64,000 bases of DNA from UMGS1908 sp964432825 (GTDB lineage: Bacteria > Bacillota > Clostridia > Christensenellales > UBA1242): positions 7,766 to 71,765 of the forward strand of contig CAYSOX010000006.1 in assembly GCA_964432825.1 (NCBI GenBank), read 5' to 3'. Both the position numbers and the translations under genes were made by a program. Shown in pieces: positions 8,899 to 15,762 of this stretch (its first letter is position 1; the number at the start of each line of letters is the position of its first letter). Below the pieces are notes generated by a model. It ran no database searches. It was not told the DNA's origin and saw nothing but the letters and a program-made list of their open reading frames with translations.

Positions 8899-10518
8899 AT
8901 GAAGAACGATAAAAAAATAGATGCACTCGGTGTTCAGTCAAAACTTCTTTGGTTTGACAATGCCAAAATTGATGCGATGGTAGATGCCATTAAAGATTTT
9001 ATAAAGCGAAAGAGTCATTACCTAGTTGTAAGACGGGTATTAACTGCGGGTGCGGGCGATTTTTTAGCACATGAATATTGTAAAAAAATAGATTCTTATA
9101 AGGATGTAATAAAGCGTAGTTATATAAAAAGTAATGGAGCGGTTTATTCTATTTTAAGGTGCATAGGTGCCTGTGTTTCAGATTCGTTAGAACATCAAGA
9201 TAAGGTGCTAAGAGTTGGTGAAGCACTTGCCGTATTTGATGCAAATGTTGATGCGGTGCTTTCTGGAAGTGAAAGGATTATTGATTATAGCCAAATTTCA
9301 GAGACTAGGCGTAAAGAACAGACGGTTAGTGAAAATGTTAATGCTAAAAACACCGTCAATTTCGCTGAAGCCCTTGAAAGTGGGGATTCTAACGATGTTG
9401 AAAAGGCTATTGCCGAGTCAGTTAAACAAAAAGAATTGTTGGATAAAACCCGTGAAGAGGCACAGCGAAATGCTGAAACATTGGACGAGGTTAAAACCAA
9501 TTTTGAAAATTCAAATGCCGAAGTTGATATACAAAGTGGTATTCCACAAGGCGGGCAGTATCAAGGCTATTCTAGTGAATCGGTAAACTATGGTGCTGTA
9601 AATAATGGTGTTTCAAATCAAAATGGAAATACTCAAAATTTGGGTTCAGTTGGAGGTTACACAAACGAAAGCCAAATGCCAAATTATGGGAATGTGGAAA
9701 ATGCAAATGGACAGTCTTTTGTGAATTCAAATGCTGTTCAGCAACCTGTTGAAACACCTCAAATGCAAACGGCTCAAGATAGTTCTGTGGGAAATGTTGA
9801 GCAATCAATTCAAAATTTCCAACCTTCAGTTGCTCAAAATTATCAAGGTTCAGAAAATCTTTATGAAAACCAAATGCAAGCAAATGCCAATAATTTAAAC
9901 ACGCAAAATCAATATGCCGAACAATTTGCTACCGAAGTGCAAAATGTTGGTGGTGAAATGCCAAATGTTCAAAATGCAGAACCACAAAATGTTGTTCAGC
10001 CACAAAACAGTCAACCACAAAATATGCAGGTGGGTGTTCAACCACAAGCCGAACAACAATATCAACAAAATGTTGTCCGACCACAAAATGTTGTTCAGCC
10101 ACAAAACAGTCAACCACAAAATATGCAGGTGGGTGTTTCACCACAAACTGAGCAACAATATCAACAGAATGTTGTTCAGCCACAGAATGGTGTGCAACCG
10201 CAAAATAGTCAACCACAAAATATGCAGGTGGGTGTTTCACCACAAACTGAGCAACAATATCAACAGAATGCTGTTCAACCACAAAATGGTATAAATCTTG
10301 GAGGGGTGCAAAATCCACAAAATATGGGGCAATCGGAGTATGCGGTTCAACCACAACAATCGTGGCAACCGCAACAGCCTCAACCTCAACCACAACAGCC
10401 GTGGCAACCACCACAACAACAACCAGTGCAGTTTGGACAGGGTGAAAATACTCAAAATGTAACACCTCAAAACTTGACGGGTTATGGTAATCAAAACCCA
10501 ACAAGTCCTAATGTGTAA
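8899..10518 (+). CDS. Q/N/P-rich repeat protein (539 aa), function unknown
   Basis: Start ATG shortly after the preceding stop, with a weak AAGGA ribosome site. The first 135 or so residues look like a folded helical domain with several Cys. They are followed by a charged helix (about 145-205) and then more than 300 residues made almost only of Gln, Asn, Pro, Val, Gly and Ser. Within that part lie three tandem 33-residue units (99 bp each, 9982-10278) and a final Gln/Pro run (WQPQQP, PQPQPQQPWQ). No signal peptide or membrane segment. Such tails are usually disordered and sticky or cytoskeleton-associated; no function can be assigned. It closes the first coiled-coil block and is followed by a strong terminator. 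Confidence 0.8.
   Translation: MKNDKKIDALGVQSKLLWFDNAKIDAMVDAIKDFIKRKSHYLVVRRVLTAGAGDFLAHEYCKKIDSYKDVIKRSYIKSNGAVYSILRCIGACVSDSLEHQDKVLRVGEALAVFDANVDAVLSGSERIIDYSQISETRRKEQTVSENVNAKNTVNFAEALESGDSNDVEKAIAESVKQKELLDKTREEAQRNAETLDEVKTNFENSNAEVDIQSGIPQGGQYQGYSSESVNYGAVNNGVSNQNGNTQNLGSVGGYTNESQMPNYGNVENANGQSFVNSNAVQQPVETPQMQTAQDSSVGNVEQSIQNFQPSVAQNYQGSENLYENQMQANANNLNTQNQYAEQFATEVQNVGGEMPNVQNAEPQNVVQPQNSQPQNMQVGVQPQAEQQYQQNVVRPQNVVQPQNSQPQNMQVGVSPQTEQQYQQNVVQPQNGVQPQNSQPQNMQVGVSPQTEQQYQQNAVQPQNGINLGGVQNPQNMGQSEYAVQPQQSWQPQQPQPQPQQPWQPPQQQPVQFGQGENTQNVTPQNLTGYGNQNPTSPNV
9982..10278 (+). repeat. Three tandem 99-bp repeats inside the Q/N/P-rich gene
   Basis: Three consecutive 99-bp units start at 9982, 10081 and 10180, and the beginning of a fourth follows at 10279. 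The marker ATATGCAGGTGGG recurs at 10022, 10121 and 10220, exactly 99 bp apart. Each unit encodes 33 residues of the type PQNSQPQNMQVGV. The near-identity at DNA level points to recent duplication. Confidence 0.9.
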
Positions 10519-10570
10519 TATCCAATAATGGAAAAACATAAAGGGTGAAATATTTCAAAAACAAAAGTAA

Positions 10571-10614
10571 AAAAGTGTAGAAAGTTGGAAAAACCAAAAT
10601 TCCTACACTTTTTT
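10571..10614 (+). terminator. Rho-independent terminator after the Q/N/P-rich gene
   Basis: AAAAGTGTAG (10571-10580) pairs perfectly with CTACACTTTT (10603-10612), with a small inner TTGG/CCAA helix, and is followed by a T-run. It separates the accessory block from prfB. Confidence 0.85.
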
Positions 10615-10646
10615 GTTGCAAAAAATAAATTGAATCAACATAATAA

Positions 10647-10675
10647 TAGACATATTTTAGTTTTTGTGATAAAAT
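10647..10675 (+). promoter_or_regulatory. Sigma-A-type promoter for prfB-tsaD
   Basis: TAGACA (10647-10652), 17-bp spacer, TAAAAT (10670-10675), about 30 bp before the prfB ATG and just after the upstream terminator. Confidence 0.6.
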
Positions 10676-10705
10676 ATCTAAGAAGTTTAAACATTAAGGT
10701 AATAT

Positions 10706-11797
10706 ATGAATACATTTGAATTAAATAGTGATTACTCCGAATTTCAAAAACGCTTTGATATAATTATGGCAAGATTTGGCGGAGTTGATGAAAAAGTTGA
10801 TGAATTGGCAAAACTTCAAAATGAAGTAGATTTTTATGCTGACAATGTTCGTGCTACAAAAATTAACAAAGAAAAACGCTTTTTAGAAAAAAGGTTAGAA
10901 AAACTTAATGCGTGCAAGGGGTTGCTGTTGGATTTTAAGGTAGGAATTGAAATGATTACCGAGGACGCGGAAAGTATAACAGAAAAGGAATTTTCTGAGT
11001 TAAAGCAAAATTTAAATAGTAATTTGCAAGCACTCTGGATAGAGACATTATTAAATAAAGAGTGCGACGAAGGTTCGGCGATTGTGACTTTACACTCAGG
11101 TGCTGGCGGTGTGGAGGCTCAAGACTGGGCGGAAATGCTTTCGCGGATGTATTTGAGATATGCGGAAAATATGGGGTATAAAACTCGAATTTTGGATGCA
11201 CAAGCGGGGGATGGTGCAGGAATAAAATCAATTTCTATACTGGTTGAGGGTGAGTACGCTTATGGATATTTAAGAACAGAAAAGGGCGTGCATAGATTGG
11301 TTCGAATTTCACCATTTGATGCACAAAAACGCAGACATACATCATTTGCATCTGTCGAGATTTCACCCTTTGTGGACGATAATACCGAAATTCAGATTTT
11401 AGATAAGGATTTAAAGATAGATACCTACCGTAGCAGTGGTGCGGGTGGTCAACATGTAAATAAAACTGAAAGTGCAATAAGGATTACACACCTTCCAACC
11501 GGCATAGTTGTACAATGCCAAAATGAGCGTAGTCAAATTCAAAATAAAGAAATGGCAATGAAAATGCTATATTCTAAACTGCTTGAGTTAGACCTTGCGG
11601 AAAAGGAGAGAAAAAAGCAAGAGCGGTTGGGTGAAAATAAAAAAATTGAGTGGGGTAGTCAAATTCGGTCGTATATTTTGCAACCTTATAACCTTGTAAA
11701 AGACCACCGAACGGGTGCGGAAAACACAAATACAACTGCCGTTTTAGATGGGGATATTCAAGATTTTATTAATACTTTTTTAAAGGAAGATTTGTAA
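10706..11797 (+). CDS. prfB: Peptide chain release factor 2 (RF2)
   Basis: RF2 reads UAA/UGA stop codons and hydrolyses peptidyl-tRNA on the ribosome. The 363-aa product has the catalytic GGQ loop (SSGAGGQHVNKTES) and the RF2-type recognition tripeptide SPF (VRISPFDAQKRR), as opposed to the PxT of RF1. The full length is read in one frame: the programmed frameshift site (CTTTGA near codon 25) found in many prfB genes is absent, the matching region reading ARFGGVDEKV. Start ATG follows AAGG. The stop TAA overlaps the tsaD start by one base (TAATG), indicating translational coupling. Confidence 0.95.
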   Translation: MNTFELNSDYSEFQKRFDIIMARFGGVDEKVDELAKLQNEVDFYADNVRATKINKEKRFLEKRLEKLNACKGLLLDFKVGIEMITEDAESITEKEFSELKQNLNSNLQALWIETLLNKECDEGSAIVTLHSGAGGVEAQDWAEMLSRMYLRYAENMGYKTRILDAQAGDGAGIKSISILVEGEYAYGYLRTEKGVHRLVRISPFDAQKRRHTSFASVEISPFVDDNTEIQILDKDLKIDTYRSSGAGGQHVNKTESAIRITHLPTGIVVQCQNERSQIQNKEMAMKMLYSKLLELDLAEKERKKQERLGENKKIEWGSQIRSYILQPYNLVKDHRTGAENTNTTAVLDGDIQDFINTFLKEDL

Positions 11798-12810
11798 TGG
11801 AAAAGGATATTTATATTTTAGGGATTGAAAGTTCGTGTGATGATACTTCGGTTGCGGTTGTGAAAAATGGCAGAGAGGTTTTGTCAAATGTTATTTCTTC
11901 TCAAATAGATATACATAAATTGTATGGCGGGGTCGTTCCTGAGATTGCGTCAAGAAACCACACAAAAAATATTAAATATTGTCTAGACGAGGCACTAAAA
12001 CAAGCGGGAGTCTCAATGGATGATATTACCGCTATTGCAGTAACTTATGGTGCGGGGCTTTTGGGTGCGTTGATTGTTGGAGTAAGTTTTGCAAAAAGTC
12101 TTAGTTTTGCAACGGGTAAGCCTTTATATGCGGTAAATCATATTGAAGGACACATAAGTGCAAATTTTTTAGCACATAAAAACCTAGAACCGTCATTTTT
12201 ATGCTTGGTTGTTAGTGGTGGGCATACCGCATTGTTTAAAATGGAAAGCCACACAAAAAAGACTTTAATTAAAACAACATCGGACGATGCAATTGGTGAG
12301 GCTTTTGATAAGGTTGCAAGAGAGTGCGGGCTTTCATATCCGGGAGGTCCAAATGTTCAAAGAGAGGCAGAAAAGGGGCGTCCTTGTATTAAGTTTACCA
12401 AAAATGACTACAAGCATACCGAACATTTTTCATATAGCGGGCTAAAAACGGCGGTGATTAATTACATCCATAATGCAAAACAGCGAGGTGAGGAAATTTC
12501 AGTTCCAGATATTTGTGCATCTTTTCAAGAAGAAGCGGTTTTGCAATTGGTCGAAGCGGTTGATGAAGAGGTTTCGCGTACGGGGTTGAAAAAAATTGCA
12601 CTTGCTGGTGGTGTCAGTGCAAATCAAATTTTAAGGAAAAGACTGGAAGAACGCTTAAATCCTAAAGGGGTTGAGGTTGTTTATCCGCCAATAGTTCTTT
12701 GTACAGACAATGCCGCAATGGTTGCAAGTCAGGGATATTTTAATTTAATTGAAGGGGTCAAACCTGCAGATCTTGACCTTTCGCCAAAGTCTACAATAAG
12801 TTTGGATTGA
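11797..12810 (+). CDS. tsaD: tRNA N6-adenosine threonylcarbamoyltransferase
   Basis: Transfers the threonylcarbamoyl group to A37 of ANN-decoding tRNAs as the catalytic subunit of the TsaBDE complex. The 337-aa product is of usual length. It has the metal-binding NHIEGHI motif, the Kae1/ASKHA motifs ESSCDDTSVAVV near the N-terminus, VSGGHTAL, GEAFDKVARECGL, AGGVSANQ and a late TDNAAM. It overlaps prfB by one base; a terminator follows at 12836-12879. Confidence 0.95.
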   Translation: MEKDIYILGIESSCDDTSVAVVKNGREVLSNVISSQIDIHKLYGGVVPEIASRNHTKNIKYCLDEALKQAGVSMDDITAIAVTYGAGLLGALIVGVSFAKSLSFATGKPLYAVNHIEGHISANFLAHKNLEPSFLCLVVSGGHTALFKMESHTKKTLIKTTSDDAIGEAFDKVARECGLSYPGGPNVQREAEKGRPCIKFTKNDYKHTEHFSYSGLKTAVINYIHNAKQRGEEISVPDICASFQEEAVLQLVEAVDEEVSRTGLKKIALAGGVSANQILRKRLEERLNPKGVEVVYPPIVLCTDNAAMVASQGYFNLIEGVKPADLDLSPKSTISLD

Positions 12811-12835
12811 TGGCGTGTTAAAGATATTTGGTTTT

Positions 12836-12879
12836 AAAATAGCAAAACTTTGGATAATAGAAGTGCTTGCTATTTTTTT
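12836..12879 (+). terminator. Rho-independent terminator of prfB-tsaD
   Basis: AAAATAGCAA (12836-12845) pairs with TTGCTATTTT (12867-12876), 21-nt loop, followed by more T. Confidence 0.85.
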
Positions 12880-13079
12880 CTTTATCAAAATTAATAGCCC
12901 ATTTTGTAATAGTCTATTTATATTTTTAACGAAATGATTTATAAAAAAATAAATTCCGTTTGAAATTATTTTCTAATTGTTGGGCAAAAAATTGGTTAAA
13001 AACAAATCATAAAACAAGCATTAAAAAATGAATTTTTAGGCACAAATGGTGAATAAATTCAAATTAAATGTGAAATTAG

Positions 13080-13109
13080 TTGCTAAATTGTCGTGTTTTG
13101 TTTTATAAT
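13080..13109 (+). promoter_or_regulatory. Candidate promoter for the 13289 gene
   Basis: TTGCTA (13080-13085), 18-bp spacer, perfect TATAAT (13104-13109). The leader to the ATG would be about 170 nt. Confidence 0.45.
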
Positions 13110-13288
13110 AAAATAGAAGATAGTGGAAGTAGAATTATGCCGAGAAGAAATTAAAGATGTTTAATTTTTAGAGTGCTTTCATTAATTAAACATTTCTTAA
13201 AAAGCAAAGGTAAAAATTGCATAGAAGGTTGTGTTTTACAATAAAAATTTTTAGCAGATTTAAGTAATTATAAAAAAAGAAAAAATTT

Positions 13289-14734
13289 ATGGAAAAAAAT
13301 AATAGAAAAGGTGTAATTGGTTTGTATAATAAGGATACAATACAAGCCAATATGGAGGCAATTATAGCAAATCCAAAACTAAAAGAGTTCTGGTTAACCA
13401 AAGCAGATTCTGAAATAGAACTAGAAATAAGCAATCTAGGTTATCAAATTGAAGCCTGTGGTCGTTTGCAAACAAAAAAGAGACAACAATTAATAGAAGA
13501 GCAAAAAGAAATGGTCGGACTTCGGTATATGTTGGAAAATATGACTAGAGAGTGGAATACTTATTTTGGAGAAAAATCTACAACTCTAAGATTGAATCAT
13601 GATGAAGAACTTAAGGAAATTAGATCAGATAAAGACAAACTTCAAGAAGTTTATGCATATTATAAAATGTACTTAGAGCCACGGGTAAATGCTATAACTC
13701 AGAAATATCAAGACCATAAGCCTGAAGTATTACTTAAATTTGCTGGAGTTCAACCACAAGTGAATGAAGATGAATTATGGAAAGGCGTAGAGGCTGTGTG
13801 TAAAACTATGGGAAACGAAAATTGTGAAGGTTTCGTAAAGTTTGAGACTCCAGAAAGAGCAATCGAACCTGCAATGCAATGGGATGGGGCTCAAAATAGT
13901 GAAACAAATTCGAGTGACCGATCAATAACCGGAAGAATAAAAACGGCGAAAGATAAGGTTGTTGTCGCAGGAGGGTCGGTTGTAAATAAAGTGGCGTCTG
14001 CGGGAAAAACCGTTGCAAATAAGGGAAAGTTTGTTGCGGGCAAAGTTAAGGATGTAGCAGAATCTATTCCGGATAAAATAGCCGAAAAATCGGAAGAACT
14101 AAAAGATTTGGCGGAAGAAAAATCGGAAAAACTAGAGGATTGGGCGAAAAAAAAGTTTGTATTCTCAGAATATGAATCCTATATAAATGAGTGGAAGTTG
14201 AAAACTTTAGATGAAATTAACAAAGAGAAAGACAGGTTAAAAAAAGAAAAGGGTTTAAAGAATGCCATAGGAAGACGAGAGAAAATTAAATCATTAGAGT
14301 CACTTTTAAACGAAAAAAGTATAAAACTAGAACAGGCTTGTGATGCTGCAAGAAGGGCAATTAATCAGGCGAAAGAAACAAGTATTCCAAAACTTGTGGC
14401 TAATATGAAGGAAGGTATAAATTACATCAACACCCAAGGCGACGGTATCGCCCAAGGCGAAAAAAGTAATTGGGATACTATGATAGAAAATGTTGTTGAA
14501 GCCAAAGAGAGTTATTTGCAAAATTATAGCCAAATAGATCCTCGCGGGGTAATAATAGAAGAATATAGGCTAGACCAAGAACCGGAATTGATAGAACTTA
14601 ATGAAAAACATGACAAAGTACTTGGGATGTACGAAAGAATAATTAAAGAAATTGAAGAAAAAAGGGCCGAATTTTTTAGTGGTAAGGAAAATGCAGGTCA
14701 AATTAAAGAAGAAGACAAATCAGAGCGACAATAG
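13289..14734 (+). CDS. Helical protein (481 aa) with two EWK-type modules, function unknown
   Basis: The first 150 residues and the last 190 residues both look like helical-bundle modules: an aromatic-Trp start (KEFWLTKADSEI; INEWKLKTLDEI), then two or three charged helices with a conserved-looking W/Y spacing. The C-terminal one resembles the N-terminus of the 15763 protein (IDEWKRKPLAVIDAEIKRL). The middle (about residues 214-290) is a Lys/Ala/Val/Glu amphipathic region with 11-mer-like periodicity (AGKTVANKGKFVAGKV), reminiscent of LEA/apolipoprotein-like helices. No signal peptide or TM. The ribosome site is weak (A-rich only). I do not recognise the family. Confidence 0.75.
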   Translation: MEKNNRKGVIGLYNKDTIQANMEAIIANPKLKEFWLTKADSEIELEISNLGYQIEACGRLQTKKRQQLIEEQKEMVGLRYMLENMTREWNTYFGEKSTTLRLNHDEELKEIRSDKDKLQEVYAYYKMYLEPRVNAITQKYQDHKPEVLLKFAGVQPQVNEDELWKGVEAVCKTMGNENCEGFVKFETPERAIEPAMQWDGAQNSETNSSDRSITGRIKTAKDKVVVAGGSVVNKVASAGKTVANKGKFVAGKVKDVAESIPDKIAEKSEELKDLAEEKSEKLEDWAKKKFVFSEYESYINEWKLKTLDEINKEKDRLKKEKGLKNAIGRREKIKSLESLLNEKSIKLEQACDAARRAINQAKETSIPKLVANMKEGINYINTQGDGIAQGEKSNWDTMIENVVEAKESYLQNYSQIDPRGVIIEEYRLDQEPELIELNEKHDKVLGMYERIIKEIEEKRAEFFSGKENAGQIKEEDKSERQ

Positions 14735-15027
14735 GAATGTATATAAAAGTTTCATAATTATAAAAACAATGTATATTTTTAGGATAGTAAATTTTTTGCC
14801 TTGCTTAAAAATTGGTGCCGTCGTGCCTGTAAAATTAAAATTTTGTCTTCCTAATGTCTAGTGCCCTTTGTTGCGAAAAAATGCGATTTAGCCCCACTTA
14901 AGGAAAGGGTATCATAGAATAATTAAATTGAATAAAAATATAATAACAAATTGAATAAGAAGAAAAATTTTGTAAACTTTATATTTGTTTTATACTAAAT
15001 TAGTAAAAAAAAATTGGAGCAAATTTT
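14735..15027. other. Intergenic region, 293 bp, holding an inverted copy of the dispersed repeat
   Basis: Apart from the repeat copy (listed separately) it has AT-rich sequence and the GGAG ribosome site of the next gene at about 15016. A weak TTGTAA/TATACT pair at 14969-14995 has only a 15-bp spacer, so I do not call it a promoter. Confidence 0.5.
14790..14876 (-). repeat. Dispersed intergenic repeat, copy 2 (inverted)
   Basis: Read on the minus strand it contains CAAAATTTTAATTTTACAGG followed by CACGACGGCACCAATTTTTA. This matches the plus-strand copies near 19035 and 43870 base for base over long stretches, including the shared core AATTTTRCAGG then a YGAC-type motif, an A/T-rich block and GCAAAAA. 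The similarity extends upstream (CGCAAC, then GACATTAGGAAG) to copy 3. Confidence 0.65.
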
Positions 15028-15741
15028 ATGGGATTATTTTTTCATAAGAAAAAAGAAACGACACAAGACTCAGTGGAAGTGAACACAAATACCAATGTGT
15101 CGCATTTAACAATGGATGAAATAAAGGCTTTTAAAGAATCGTCACAAACGAAATCGGAAATTCCAAAAGTTGTGGATCAGTTTTTTGATGGCAAAAATGA
15201 ACTTGGCGGTATAACACAAGAACAAGTGAAGCAAAGTATGTTGCAAAATGTTGAGAATAATGTTTCGACAACAAAAAATAAAGAGATTTTGACAATTTTG
15301 ATTCCGGAAGACTCCGAAGATGATGACGAAAATGAAGAGTCAGACGATTTTGAATTATCACCAGAAGAGTGTGTGATTGAAAATATGTTGGATGCAAGCG
15401 ACAGAGTAAAACGGATTATTGAAGAATCTTATGATGACTTTGTAGATGGTGTAAATGAAAAATCGGATAATAATGTTGACGATGGCGAGGAAAAATATTC
15501 GGAAGAATATTATGGACAACTTTCAGAAAAATTAGATAGAGTAGAAGCCGTTTTAGATTCTGTACCAATGGCAGATAAAGAGTTTTTAGAAACTAGAATG
15601 AAAGAAAGGAATTGGCCACTTGATTGGGTTATACAAGATTATCTAAATGGGCTATCTAATTCAGATCCTCTAATAAAAGAGGTGATTGATAAAAAAAGAG
15701 ATGAATTTGTACAATTTTTAACAAATTTAGTTAATGAATAA
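15028..15741 (+). CDS. Acidic protein with basic N-terminus (237 aa), function unknown
   Basis: Start ATG 7-8 nt after GGAG. The protein opens with a short basic/hydrophobic peptide (MGLFFHKKKE), similar in style to the KKRGLFRRLIDWLFHRNKK segment of the next gene's product, and then becomes strongly acidic (runs such as EDSEDDDENEESDDFE at about 92-107). The last 80 residues look folded and helical and include several Trp/Tyr. No TM or signal peptide. It lies 21 nt before the next gene, so the two are probably co-transcribed and act together; the role is unknown. Confidence 0.75.
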   Translation: MGLFFHKKKETTQDSVEVNTNTNVSHLTMDEIKAFKESSQTKSEIPKVVDQFFDGKNELGGITQEQVKQSMLQNVENNVSTTKNKEILTILIPEDSEDDDENEESDDFELSPEECVIENMLDASDRVKRIIEESYDDFVDGVNEKSDNNVDDGEEKYSEEYYGQLSEKLDRVEAVLDSVPMADKEFLETRMKERNWPLDWVIQDYLNGLSNSDPLIKEVIDKKRDEFVQFLTNLVNE

Positions 15742-15762
15742 AAATAAATAGGGGAAAATTTT

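Larger units (their letters stand above)
12811..13288. other. Intergenic region, 478 bp, between tsaD and the second coiled-coil block
   Basis: It begins with the tsaD terminator and contains a plausible promoter at 13080-13109. The rest is AT-rich with no gene I can support. Confidence 0.5.

Noticed and set aside
9572..10539. Several long frames in other phases over the Q/N/P-rich gene
   Set aside because: Artefacts of the 99-bp repeats (length divisible by 3) and A-rich codons; the plus-strand gene with its helical head is the real one.
14652..14861. 69-aa plus-strand frame at the end of the 13289 gene
   Set aside because: Overlaps the real gene in another phase and ends in the inverted dispersed repeat.
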